From positions 1-18,943 of the forward strand of contig RXOD01004711.1 in NCBI GenBank assembly GCA_005223375.1: 18,943 bases of DNA. Direction: 5' to 3'. Origin of the DNA: Amoebophrya sp. AT5.2 (taxonomy: Eukaryota > Sar > Dinophyceae > Syndiniales > Amoebophryaceae). Made by a program: the position numbers and the translations under genes. The notes under the pieces are model-generated. The model was not told the DNA's origin. It searched no databases and worked only from the letters and a program-made list of their open reading frames with translations. Shown in pieces: positions 1 to 8,455 of this stretch (its first letter is position 1; each line of letters begins with the position of its first letter).

Positions 1-2
1 CG

Positions 3-2675
3 CTGGCGGTCTGGCGCGACACGGGGAAACCGGTGGCGCTCCGCCGAATTGCGGGCGGGCACGAGGATGAGCTGATGAACACGCTCACGAACTCAATGCA
101 GGGGTGCCACCTCCTGACGTCGAGTCCCGGCCTCACGAACAGAGGCTTCCCCGCACCGGCTGGCGGAGGAGCGACGGGTGCAGCGTCGATGACGAGTGCT
201 TCGTCGAGCCCCAAGCCGGCGCAGTACTGCCAAGTGATGTTGAAGACAGAAGGTTTGCTAGCCCCTGCCGGGGTGCTGCACCCGGACTTCCTGCGGACCG
301 TGCGGGGACGACAAGACGCCACCACTCGTTCGCGCTCGCCCTCTCCCGGGACGGTGGTGTCGCGAACTGTCGTTGCGACGAAGCCCGGACCCGCTGCTCT
401 CGGTAGCGCTTCTCCGGGAAGTAGCGCAATCACTAGGACGGCTGCAGCTCCTGCCCAGGCGCAGGGCGCGACTGGGAGTGCAAGTGCAGCAGTCGCTGAT
501 CCGGACGAGCCCCGCGGGCCAGGCCCTTATGGCAAAAAAAGCTCAAACCAAGAGTCTGGCCCTGGCGACTTTAGTGACGGAGGAGAGAGTTGCGGGCAAC
601 AGCAACAAGCCGGCGTAATCAAAGCCCCTGTGGTAGGCTCAGAATCTTCTAAGCCTGCGGAGGCGGAGCCTGTGAAGGGGAAAGATGCTCGTCATGGTCC
701 GACAGACGGCAGAATATCCGAAACAGACGCAGCCGGTCAAAAATCACTTAGGGCGAGCGGAAACGCCAACCCGCGACTGCTGGGGATGAGCAGCTTTTCG
801 GTCGATCAAGAACCGTGGTACAAGCCAACGTGCTTCTTCGACGCGGAGCAAGAAGAAGTCGCATTGAGGGTGATCACTGCTATGCAAGAACACAGGGAGA
901 GAAAATCCAACGCTCTTGACAGCAGCTTGCGTCGCGCGAGTGCTCGTGATAAAGGGACCGTACGTGGTGAAGTTAGGAATTTCTCTTCTCTAGTTGCAAA
1001 GGTGAACGATAGGAGAGCGAGTCTGGCGAAGAGTAGTGGCGTGAAAGCAGCAGGCGACCCGGACGCAAATACACGAGGCTCCTCAAGCGCAAGTCCCTCC
1101 CAGCAGAACCGATCCGTCGCGCCGACCATCCCTAGCCTTCCGGCGGCCATCCCTAGCCTTCCGGCGGAAACGAGAAAGGCTGCGCGGACGAGCCGGAAAC
1201 GGGAGCGCGAGTCCAAGCAGGTCGATCTCTCCGCTGTTGGTCTTGGTGTTTCCTCTAGTCCCGAGCCCGTTCTTGACGAGCCTAAAGAAGAAGATTTAGT
1301 ACAGGAGGCATCACTTGAAGAGAGGAGCTCTCCAGCAGCAGAACGTGTGGGCTCAACAGAAGTCTCCGGCAGCAGAGGTCTTCAGTTCCAGGCGCACGCC
1401 CTCCGAAAGCTGAGCGCAGCAGCAAGGAGCAGCGCAGCAGCAAGGAGCGCATCTTGGTCGGAGGCTGGATCTCGTGGCGGTCAGACTCAAAACAGCAGAA
1501 AGACAAACACACCGCTGTCCAGCCTAAGACTAACAAGAATTCGAGAAACGCAGAAGAGTCGGGACGCAAGCATACCCGGCGCCGTGTTCTGCGCGCCGCC
1601 CCGAGCAGCTGGCACCACGGAGGCTGCGCTAACGAACGCACCGGATGAAGAGGAAGAGCGGGAAGTTTGCGAAGTTGAAGTTCCGGAAAGCTACGACGCC
1701 GCCGGGACGAGCGAGAGCCGCCGCAACGATCTGAACACGTTTGACAAAAGCGGCTTCCCCCGGAGAAGTACCCAGCCGGGCGCTGCTAAGCAGCCGAGAG
1801 ATAGCACGAGCAGTGTGAAGAGCGACGAAGACATGATGACCACATCCCGTCGGATGTCCACGATTCTGCGGAAGTGCACTGCACTGTTGCAGTCCATGGA
1901 GTTGGAGACGGACATGGATGACGCAGATTTTTTCAACCTCGTGGACGACGAGTTGGAGAATATTAAGCGGGAGAGCCGTTGCGGCCCCGTGGCTGTGAGC
2001 TCGGATGAGCCTGACCACTGGTACCCAGATGGGAATGCGAGTGCGACACGACCGGCGGAGGATCCCGTGTCCGCGTGGAATCTTCTGTCACAGGACGATC
2101 AGGAACAGGATCGCAACTACAGGCTGCATACGTCGCAGATCCGGGGCGCCTCGGGCCGAACGGCCGACTCCGAGCGCAGTGCAATGGCTTCGAAGCCGCG
2201 GGAGGAAGACGAAGATGGCCGCGAGCCGAAGTCGAGTCTCGGTCGTGTGGGTGCTATCGGGGACCTTTCGCCTGCGGAAGAGGAGCTTTTGGCCGAGGAC
2301 CTAAAGAGGGACGAGTACCTCGTGCGGCTGCTGCAAGAGGAGTATCAGGCAAAATTGCCGAAGAAGGTCCTGAGGAGCCCGACCAGCTTGAGCTGGGGGG
2401 CGCCGCCGACGTCTACCTCTATGCCTGCGGGGGGTCCACGAGCAGGCGGCACCGCGCCAAGCGCTACGAAAAAAGCACCGAGTGCAAGTCGGGGTAGCGT
2501 CCCGGCAGCGCCTGCTTCTTCCGGAATCAGGAAAACTGGCGGTCCGGGAGCCGGCACGAAGATGGCGGCCTCCACTGCCGAAACGGTCACGCTGTCCTCC
2601 AATCGAATTTCACCACGAAAAATCGAGGGGGTAGTACTAGAGCAGCAGAAATTCAACTTCTACAAGGAGCTGTAG
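3..2675 (+). CDS. Hypothetical disordered protein, 5' end outside window
   Basis: The frame is open from the first complete codon at base 3 to the TAG-type stop region ending at 2675, about 890 residues. I could not name the family. The first in-frame ATG is at 75, but coding-like residues precede it (LAVWRDTGKPVALRRIAGGH), so I treat the gene as partial at its 5' end. Most of the protein is low-complexity and rich in Ser, Ala, Arg and Glu, as expected for intrinsic disorder. Three stretches look more ordered: about 786-1040 (a Trp/Tyr/Cys-containing segment followed by a basic helix), about 1840-1980 (amphipathic, with an acidic DMDDADFFNLVDDEL segment), and about 2262-2370 (charged helix, LSPAEEELLAEDLKRDEYLV, continuing RLLQEEYQ). 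The tail ends in a motif-like FNFYKEL. No signal peptide or membrane segment is seen. Two in-frame tandem duplications lie inside it. A nuclear or cytoskeletal scaffold role would be a guess. Confidence 0.72.
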   Translation: MAVWRDTGKPVALRRIAGGHEDELMNTLTNSMQGCHLLTSSPGLTNRGFPAPAGGGATGAASMTSASSSPKPAQYCQVMLKTEGLLAPAGVLHPDFLRTVRGRQDATTRSRSPSPGTVVSRTVVATKPGPAALGSASPGSSAITRTAAAPAQAQGATGSASAAVADPDEPRGPGPYGKKSSNQESGPGDFSDGGESCGQQQQAGVIKAPVVGSESSKPAEAEPVKGKDARHGPTDGRISETDAAGQKSLRASGNANPRLLGMSSFSVDQEPWYKPTCFFDAEQEEVALRVITAMQEHRERKSNALDSSLRRASARDKGTVRGEVRNFSSLVAKVNDRRASLAKSSGVKAAGDPDANTRGSSSASPSQQNRSVAPTIPSLPAAIPSLPAETRKAARTSRKRERESKQVDLSAVGLGVSSSPEPVLDEPKEEDLVQEASLEERSSPAAERVGSTEVSGSRGLQFQAHALRKLSAAARSSAAARSASWSEAGSRGGQTQNSRKTNTPLSSLRLTRIRETQKSRDASIPGAVFCAPPRAAGTTEAALTNAPDEEEEREVCEVEVPESYDAAGTSESRRNDLNTFDKSGFPRRSTQPGAAKQPRDSTSSVKSDEDMMTTSRRMSTILRKCTALLQSMELETDMDDADFFNLVDDELENIKRESRCGPVAVSSDEPDHWYPDGNASATRPAEDPVSAWNLLSQDDQEQDRNYRLHTSQIRGASGRTADSERSAMASKPREEDEDGREPKSSLGRVGAIGDLSPAEEELLAEDLKRDEYLVRLLQEEYQAKLPKKVLRSPTSLSWGAPPTSTSMPAGGPRAGGTAPSATKKAPSASRGSVPAAPASSGIRKTGGPGAGTKMAASTAETVTLSSNRISPRKIEGVVLEQQKFNFYKEL
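1126..1167 (+). repeat. Perfect 21-base tandem duplication in CDS
   Basis: Two identical 21-base units lie head to tail at 1126-1146 and 1147-1167. The unit is a multiple of three, so it duplicates seven codons (IPSLPAA then IPSLPAE) without breaking the frame. Perfect identity suggests a recent slippage or unequal-exchange event. Confidence 0.9.
1413..1448 (+). repeat. Perfect 18-base tandem duplication in CDS
   Basis: Two identical 18-base units at 1413-1430 and 1431-1448 encode a repeated Ser-Ala-Ala-Ala-Arg-Ser hexapeptide. Frame is kept. This is the second perfect in-frame duplication within 300 bases of the same disordered region. Confidence 0.9.
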
Positions 2676-3559
2676 AGCTCCGGCCGTAATGTGTTTGAAT
2701 TTGAAACAATTTGTTTACAATAAGATGAGTTCATCCGACGTCACTTCTTTATACTTTCATTATGACTTGCTTGCGATGACCTACTAGCGAAAAAATCAAC
2801 TCGATCTCATTCTCACCCGTGTATGGTGCTACGAGAGCCAGTATTTAGGATCCATTTCACTTTTACTAAAAGTCATTTGTCAAAGAAAGTCAAATTCAAA
2901 TTTCGCAACCATTCTGCTTAGACTCGGTTTTCGTTTTCATATAATATCGTTTGTTTGTCATGATCAGCGGTCATCATGCGACTTCATCGCGCGTGCACTG
3001 CACAGTGACGTGGAGGTCGTCCGATAAATGTATTCTTTCATTGATTCATACATTGGCGATGCTGACATCTTGAACATTTATATTATTTTACCAGGGGGCC
3101 ACATCGGGCAGCATGCATACATCGTAGGGCACAGGACGACGCGGCACTCACGACTGGTGCATGCGCATGGACGAGGAGCATCTAGTTACGTAACCCGAGA
3201 ACTAGAAGTACGTTCGAGCTCCGGGTTAGAACTTGTACTGCGACTGCCAATTCGTGCTCATAGGTCACCAGAGAGAAGGGCCACGAGAGGCTTCGATGAG
3301 ATCTCCGCCTGTTGTGCGGCCAGCGCTGAGAGAGCCTGAAGAGGGACAGAAAAGAGGCGATCGATCACCTCGTCGCCCTTCCGTGCCGTCTGGTTTCAGC
3401 AGCAGCTGCGCGGGGATTTTTTCTCGTGAAATGGAAGAAAGGAAAACTACCACAATGAATCGTCGCAGAACGCTTCCATGCAGATGCATCACGAGAGCCA
3501 AGTTTTTTTTTTGAAGCGCTTCCGAGTTGTGTCCCCACGACGGCGGGAGCAAGCGAAGC
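2676..3559. other. Spacer, A+T-rich at its left; possible 5' exon region
   Basis: About 880 bases separate the stop of the first gene from the first ATG of the CPW-WPC reading frame. Bases 2690-3060 are clearly A+T-rich. From about 3100 the composition turns GC-richer. Short ORFs exist but none has a convincing protein. A run of ten T at 3503-3512 followed by AG at 3515-3516 and 3525-3526 resembles a pyrimidine tract and 3' splice site, so part of this stretch may be an intron and 5' exon of the next gene. No tRNA, rRNA or clear terminator is recognised. Confidence 0.5.
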
Positions 3560-4543
3560 ATGCACGGCCACTACGCCAGCCACCTGTTCGGCACGTCCTT
3601 TCTCGACAAGGTTCTTATCGACGCCACCAACTGCCTCAAGGACTACGCGACGCAAATTTGTCCCTTTAACTGGCTTGTCGGCAGCGACGGGGACCTCTGT
3701 CGCGCCAACGACGGCTACCGGGGTCCGTGCGAGTCCATTCTCCACGGGATGAGCCAGATCTCGTCGCGGCAGAAGATCGCGCTGGAAAAAGAGTGCCACG
3801 TTTCCTGGCCGTGCGTCGGCTTGTACGACGCGGAGGGTCCGTACCTCGATCCGGGGGCGCTGTTTGCGACCAACCCGGCGGCGGTGAAGACGATGCGGAA
3901 ACGGCTGCAGCACTTTCTGCAGCCGGGCAAGAAGTGCCGGTACCAGCGTTTTCTTAACCTGGTGCCCACCGCGGTGGAGAACCAAGTGAACGGTGGGGTG
4001 CCCAACGCAGACACGATCTCCTACGACTCGTTCCCGCGCGTCGCGAGCTCGCTCCAGTGCGAGCGTCAGTGCACGCTGCAGGGCAACGACGACTGCGTCT
4101 TTTGGAGCTACTTTCCACTCACGTTCCCCACGCCCATGGGGGGGCGCTGCTTGATGCTCTCCCGCCGCCACTCGCTGGTGAGGGAGCACTTCATGGAGCC
4201 GAGTCCCTACGAGCACCTCATCGACTTCGCCAGCGTCGGCAAAGGGAAAAATAAGGACTTTGGCCTGAACCCGAGCCAGGAGGGCCCGCCGCCAGCATGG
4301 CTAACTGCAAAAGTTGGCGTCACGAGCGGGCGGAAGGGAATGTGCCGCGACTTGAACGCACCCAGGGCCGTTGTGGAGGCTCCCCTGCTTGGCGGAGAAG
4401 GCAAGCCGCGGCGGATAAAACGACCGTTGATGAACGTGAACGGGAGTCTGATCGACTTCGGAGGCAAAGTGGCAGACGCGAGCATGACCAACTGGATGAA
4501 CGCGACACCGTTTTGGCGGGAGCTCGACAAAGCCATGCACTAG
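3560..4543 (+). CDS. CPW-WPC domain protein with PAN/Apple-like domain
   Basis: The protein is 327 residues from the ATG at 3560. Residues 25-85 match the CPW-WPC domain: six cysteines (25, 34, 47, 57, 79, 85), the CPxxW motif at 34-38, a GYRGPC motif at 52-57 and a closing WPC at 83-85. The span is 61 residues, the usual family length. In Plasmodium this family is found on zygote and ookinete surfaces, and other alveolates carry it. Residues about 148-201 hold a PAN/Apple-like cysteine pattern (C167, C171, C179 with FWSY, C197), a fold that binds protein or sugar. The rest is basic, with one further Cys at 262. These domains belong outside the cell, yet no signal peptide follows the ATG. The frame is open back to a stop at 3512, next to a possible 3' splice site, so an upstream exon with the signal peptide is likely. 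The CPW-WPC call is firm; the PAN call and the start are less so. Confidence 0.82.
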   Translation: MHGHYASHLFGTSFLDKVLIDATNCLKDYATQICPFNWLVGSDGDLCRANDGYRGPCESILHGMSQISSRQKIALEKECHVSWPCVGLYDAEGPYLDPGALFATNPAAVKTMRKRLQHFLQPGKKCRYQRFLNLVPTAVENQVNGGVPNADTISYDSFPRVASSLQCERQCTLQGNDDCVFWSYFPLTFPTPMGGRCLMLSRRHSLVREHFMEPSPYEHLIDFASVGKGKNKDFGLNPSQEGPPPAWLTAKVGVTSGRKGMCRDLNAPRAVVEAPLLGGEGKPRRIKRPLMNVNGSLIDFGGKVADASMTNWMNATPFWRELDKAMH

Positions 4544-5205
4544 GAAGCACGTGCTCAACGAATCTGCGATAAGTTAGTACAACTAGCAGGTGTCGGTGTC
4601 GACATACTTATGTACCCGTCACGCGTGCTCTGTTCTGCGGCTGCGCACTTATCAAGTTCAACTGGCGCGCATTGCACCGCTTTCACTGCATTTTTCTATC
4701 TAGTCGCATACGCTTTTTGTTTTTGCAGTCCCGGACGGACAACAAGCTCCTGGCATTCGGTGCAGCTTTGTTTGGTCCCTTCGCTCTTCCCGCGATGAAT
4801 CGAATGTACCGAAGAAATTCTCTCTGTGATCAAGTGTAAGTGTTCAGGGTGACCTCGTACTCTTGGCTCAGGAACGTAAAGCATGACTGTTCGACTGTTT
4901 CCCATGGGTAGCTCCTGCTTGCCGCCAGAAATGTACTCTCGTGATCAGGCAATGATCGAATTGATTCGCCATTTCGTCTGCCGAACGATCCTGCTTCTCG
5001 CGGTTCTCGGTTTTGTTTGTGATTTTTCTGTGGGCCGTTCGAACAAGACGGATTCGACGGACCCAGATGGCGAATGCAATCCTAGCCCTGAAATCACCGT
5101 AGAGCTCCGGGTTACCGTTGGCGCGACCATTACGATATACGTAGTTTAGCTTGTTTTGGATCACTGCAGCCAATTTGTGATCGTTGTGTTACAGTACCCT
5201 GCAAA
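4544..5205. other. Spacer carrying repeat copy 1
   Basis: The spacer lies between the CPW-WPC gene and the 557-residue gene. Bases 4544-4823 hold nothing I can name. Bases 4824-5001 are the first copy of a dispersed repeat. Bases 5002-5205 are probably promoter and 5' leader of the next gene, whose ATG at 5206 follows CAAA. No RNA gene was seen. Confidence 0.5.
4824..5001 (+). repeat. Dispersed repeat, copy 1
   Basis: This segment aligns with 7424-7660 in the same orientation. Over the best 94 bases (4883-4976 against 7481-7574) I count nine substitutions and no gap, about 90% identity. Compared with copy 2 it has about eight extra bases near its left end and lacks about 57 bases between the conserved ATTCGCCATTTCG block and the final CGATCCTG block. 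The nine substitutions fall on all three codon positions, so neither copy looks like a protein-coding relic under selection. It may be an old mobile or introner-like sequence, but no terminal inverted repeats or target duplication were found. Confidence 0.8.
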
Positions 5206-6879
5206 ATGACCGCCACCTTGTTGCAATCTGAAAGTGAGCCAAGCTGCGCCGAAAAGAAGACGGCCGCGCCGCTGCCAATTTCCGTTTCGTTCTCGAATTT
5301 GGGCGGCGACAGCGTCGCGGACGCTACCGATGTGTTTGAAGACTCACACACAATCCTCGATGCGAAGCAGTGGCTGCGACTGACCGCCGTCACTGTCCGG
5401 CTGCCGGCCCCGCAATTCATGATCTGCTACCACCAAAGCAACGTCGTCACCGATCGAACAACGCTCGGAGAACTACTACTGCTGGTGCGTGAGAGTAATT
5501 CTGCGGAACACGCCGGTCTCGGTCAGCAGGACGATGCCGGCGTTCTACAAGCAGCTGCAGAGGGTGCGGCGCAGGGCGGTCTTCGACGACAGCTTACCCT
5601 TCAGCTCGGGTTTCGCCCGATGGAGGTGTTGTTTGTGCACGGCATGGGAATGCACGTGCCGACGTACAATGAAGACACGGCGTCCATTCTAGAAGCCCTG
5701 GGAGAAGACCGTAAATTGGCACAGTCATTTCATCCCAACCCAGAACGCTATCTGTTGCACCTTGAGCAGAAGAGCACGTCGCATCCTTCCGGGCAGCGCA
5801 GTAACAAGGTGGACGAAAACGAAATCTCCCCAGCGTTGGAGTTGTCGTTTGTGCAGCTGTACGATGCTAGCTCAGACAATGTTGCCAATTTAACCGTTGG
5901 GTGCGAGCCTCCACCGCGAGCGAAGCAGATTGCGGCTAAGCAGCACATTTCGAAGAGTGACCTCGTGATTTTCTGCGAAAACGGGATAAGCTCAGTGCTC
6001 GTTACCCAGGCGTTTGCCTCCGATTTGCAAAAGTTTGTTGAAGAGGGTGGCTGGTTCCTTCACCAGGGGCGCGATACCGACGACGTGCGTGAAGGTGTGT
6101 CACTTTTTCCCGACTTGCTCGGCGGATTCGGCCGCCAGCGTACCCAACACACCGCCGCTAAGAAGAAGCACGCACTCGCAAAGGCAGTTCCGAACCGCAG
6201 CAACGCAGACTTCGAACGCCTATTCCCGGTTCCTCGCGGTAGCTCGGACGCGAAAAGTGACCCCGCGGCCGTCCAGGGTAACTTCGTTTGCTGGCGGTCT
6301 GAGTTGCTGGCCCTCGAGCACACCTTCTTCAGCCTCAGTTCCGGCTATGGCTGCCCGGTCGCGTCAAAAGCGATCGGACGCGGGCGGGTGACTAACTTCG
6401 GTGGCCTCCCGAACAACATAGGTGGCAGCAGCATGATGCACGGATTTCCATACACGGGCAAGAACTGCGAGACACCCTTCGCACAGGCCATCGCGGCCCA
6501 CACCCTCGCCGCGTACCGGGAGCAGCAATACGAGCATGTGGCAGCAACCTTACCAGCAAAGCTGTTTCCGAAAGGGGTGCGGGTGCGCCTGGTGGGTTTG
6601 AAGGGACGGGCAGAGCTGAACGGGAGAATAGGAGTTATCACGGGGAAAGGAAGCGCAGTGGGGAGGGTGGGGGTCGCGGTAGTTCGGGCGGAGTGTACGG
6701 TTCGTGAGGTCGTTGGTGAAATAAAAGAGAAAGACGAAAGTGAGGATCAAAAAAGAGATGTGCAGAAGACAGACATCGACCAAGCAGGCGCCGGAAAAGG
6801 GGGCATAGACATGGTCGGCTCTCCTGAAAAAGAGGCGTTGAGCTGTCATGTAAGAAATTTACAGCGGGCGTGTGAATGA
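5206..6879 (+). CDS. Hypothetical protein, possible amidotransferase/ThuA-like core
   Basis: The 557-residue protein starts at ATG 5206 in a favourable CAAAATGA context and ends at 6879 with a stop. Residues 138-170 (MEVLFVHGMGMHVPTYNEDT and on) and 251-289 (SDLVIFCENG, then a helix and EEGGWFLHQGRD) resemble the alternating strands and helices of class I glutamine amidotransferase-like or ThuA-like proteins. The glycine-rich GRGRVTNFGG at 391-400 and the helix at 424-437 would fit the end of that fold. I see no convincing Cys-His-Glu triad, so enzymatic activity is not implied. Residues 455-493 form a small SH3/KOW-like module with GLKGRAELNGRIGVITG, a pattern seen repeatedly in protist proteins. 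The tail, about 505-557, is charged. The N-terminal 130 residues are unassigned. No signal peptide or membrane segment is present, so the protein is probably cytosolic. The core fold is a hypothesis from pattern only. Confidence 0.78.
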   Translation: MTATLLQSESEPSCAEKKTAAPLPISVSFSNLGGDSVADATDVFEDSHTILDAKQWLRLTAVTVRLPAPQFMICYHQSNVVTDRTTLGELLLLVRESNSAEHAGLGQQDDAGVLQAAAEGAAQGGLRRQLTLQLGFRPMEVLFVHGMGMHVPTYNEDTASILEALGEDRKLAQSFHPNPERYLLHLEQKSTSHPSGQRSNKVDENEISPALELSFVQLYDASSDNVANLTVGCEPPPRAKQIAAKQHISKSDLVIFCENGISSVLVTQAFASDLQKFVEEGGWFLHQGRDTDDVREGVSLFPDLLGGFGRQRTQHTAAKKKHALAKAVPNRSNADFERLFPVPRGSSDAKSDPAAVQGNFVCWRSELLALEHTFFSLSSGYGCPVASKAIGRGRVTNFGGLPNNIGGSSMMHGFPYTGKNCETPFAQAIAAHTLAAYREQQYEHVAATLPAKLFPKGVRVRLVGLKGRAELNGRIGVITGKGSAVGRVGVAVVRAECTVREVVGEIKEKDESEDQKRDVQKTDIDQAGAGKGGIDMVGSPEKEALSCHVRNLQRACE

Positions 6880-7540
6880 AACGAAGATGATCGGTGCTCT
6901 CTCTCAGATGAAAAGTGGCAAGTCGCTCAGGACGACAACCAAAAAGATGGAGTTCCTGCTCCTCTTAGGCGGGGAACAAGAGGAATGGCGCACACATTTT
7001 TTTTGTTTCAACCCTACATGGGACCCGGGGAGCTCAAGTGGACCAGCATCCTCATTGAAGACCGTGCGCTGAAAATTGTACCCAGTCGCGATGTTGAGTA
7101 ATCGTACGTGATTCTGTTTTTCGCTTGCCCGAGAGGTCCTTCGCCTCGGGCGTCGTTATCGTTTCTTTCGAAGCATATCGCAGTAGTGGACGAATTGCGC
7201 TACAAAATCAAGCTGGAATCAATCATCTTTCTGCCACGATGAAGCGAACATACAAACTAACTCGTAGGACTTGTAGAGAAACTATCTGATTGTAATACGA
7301 CATGCCGCAGTCGTGCCAGTCTATCGGTGGAAATTTCGAACAGGTAGTGTCATAACAAAGTCAAAGATGCCCACCTTCAACGTTGCCGATCAATCAGTCA
7401 GGAGCTCAGTCTCTGGTGCTCCACTGTGTGATCAAGTTCAGGGTGATCTCGTACTCCTGGCTCAGGAATCGTAAACCATGATGAGTGTTCGACTTTTTCC
7501 CGTGGGTAGCTCCTGCTGGCCGCAAGAAATGCTCTCTCGT

Positions 7541-7555
7541 GATCATGCAATGATC
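7541..7555. repeat. Short perfect hairpin inside repeat copy 2
   Basis: GATCAT and ATGATC form six-base inverted arms around a three-base loop (GCA). Copy 1 keeps only part of the pairing (GATCAG/ATGATC), so the hairpin may be an ancestral trait decaying in copy 1, or chance. Confidence 0.45.
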
Positions 7556-7582
7556 GAAGTGATTCGCCATTTCGCCGTCCTC

Positions 7583-7622
7583 GTAGTGCAATCGTGGCGC
7601 CAACTGTAGTGCAATCGTGGCG
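7583..7622 (+). repeat. 17-base repeat pair, period 23
   Basis: GTAGTGCAATCGTGGCG occurs at 7583-7599 and again at 7606-7622. The pair lies within the segment that is absent from repeat copy 1, which suggests a local duplication after the copies diverged, or an insertion. Confidence 0.88.
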
Positions 7623-8180
7623 TATGCTCACTTTTCTGGCCGAGCGATCCTGATCCCGAGAATGCTTCCCCCCGATCTTCGGTGGTATCATGGTTTCGCA
7701 CAACAGACCGTCGGCAAACATACACAGACTTTGCTCCGCAAAAAGCTGTGGCTCCATGGGGCGCGCTTGACTTGTATACAGGACTTATGTAGAACCAGTC
7801 GCACCCACGCGGACGCGCCTTCGTTTTTTTTGATTGCTACGACGTTCCAATAATTTTTGGCCTCGCTTCATTTATTGTCCCCACTTTAATTAGAACCTCC
7901 AAGCTTTGGCTTTTCAAGCGTAGCGACAATCTGCATTTACGATGACGTCTATCGATTTGCAAACGCCACTGCGTCTCCCTGTCTACTGTACTGTTCATCG
8001 TCTCTAGTGACATAGACAGAGACCCTTTCAGCTGCGCGTTACTGGCGACGCCGCATCGCCCGGTGGATGCCGCAGCGCGGTGCCGACCGGAATCTTTCTG
8101 CCACCGCCGCCACGACGACCACCTTCTTGCTAGGTCCTACACGGCGGAAGCGGAACGGAGCAGGGGTTGGGCTCCCGCCC

Positions 8181-8208
8181 CCCTCCGACGCGCGTCCCCT
8201 GCGGAGGG
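8181..8208. promoter_or_regulatory. GC-rich inverted repeat in presumed leader
   Basis: CCCTCCG at 8181-8187 pairs with CGGAGGG at 8202-8208 around a 14-base loop. It sits about 250 bases before the ATG of the giant gene. It could form a leader hairpin, but GC-rich DNA makes chance pairing likely. Confidence 0.2.
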
Positions 8209-8455
8209 CGCGAAGGCGCACGGTCTCTCAGCTGCGCTGCGAGGTGCTCTTCCAGTTAGCACGCAGTTGTGTCGTCCGTGCGACTGGCGGCTGAAGATTT
8301 TCTCCACGTTCAGCGAGCAGCAGCAGGCAGAAAGAAACAGTCAGCACTGCGGGCGGGGAAAAGCTTCTCGTTACGCGACATAAGTAGCTCGCGCGACGTC
8401 TTCATCCCGGAGAGGCAGCTGCTGGTCGGGGCAACGCGGACGTTTCGTGCCAACG

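Larger units (their letters stand above)
7424..7660 (+). repeat. Dispersed repeat, copy 2
   Basis: This is the partner of 4824-5001, same orientation, about 2.6 kb downstream. The left block (GTGATCAAGTTCAGGGTGA, then TCGTACTCCTGGCTCAGGAA) and the central 94-base block align well. An extra segment of about 57 bases (about 7575-7631) interrupts the match and contains its own short tandem repeat. The two copies flank the 557-residue gene. Confidence 0.8.
6880..8455. other. Long spacer with repeat copy 2 and GC-rich leader
   Basis: This is about 1.58 kb without a supported gene. Bases 6880-7423 have only short ORFs of no visible merit. Bases 7424-7660 are the second copy of the dispersed repeat. 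Bases 7661-8030 are mixed to A+T-rich. From about 8035 the sequence becomes GC-rich up to the ATG at 8456 and is probably promoter and 5' leader of the giant gene. An in-frame stop at 8381 bounds that reading frame. No RNA gene was recognised. Confidence 0.5.

Noticed and set aside
2694..2900. Inverted 11-base pair TTTGAATTTGA / TCAAATTCAAA about 200 bases apart after the first gene
   Set aside because: A+T-rich, low-complexity arms with no extension; chance is likely, and no coding frame is interrupted.
3028..3514. Short + strand frames in the spacer before the CPW-WPC gene
   Set aside because: No domain, no signal peptide, and no clear in-frame link to the downstream exon.
4850..4875. Resemblance of CTCTTGGCTCAGGA in the repeat to the end of the dinoflagellate spliced leader (TTTTGGCTCAAG)
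   Set aside because: Only about nine bases agree, copy 2 differs at the key T, and no donor GT follows in the right place. Probably chance.
3216..5114. GAGCTCCGGGTTA at both 3216-3228 and 5102-5114
   Set aside because: A 13-base match is expected by chance about once or more in 19 kb, and the flanks do not align convincingly.
4883..5149. An 88-residue ATG frame with a hydrophobic segment just before the 557-residue gene
   Set aside because: Its first third is the dispersed repeat and copy 2 breaks the frame. Substitutions do not favour third positions. It remains possible but unsupported.
8063..8383. A 106-residue frame upstream of the giant gene
   Set aside because: Low-complexity, Arg/Ala-rich, overlapped by other frames. 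More likely 5' leader; no splice join to 8456 was evident.
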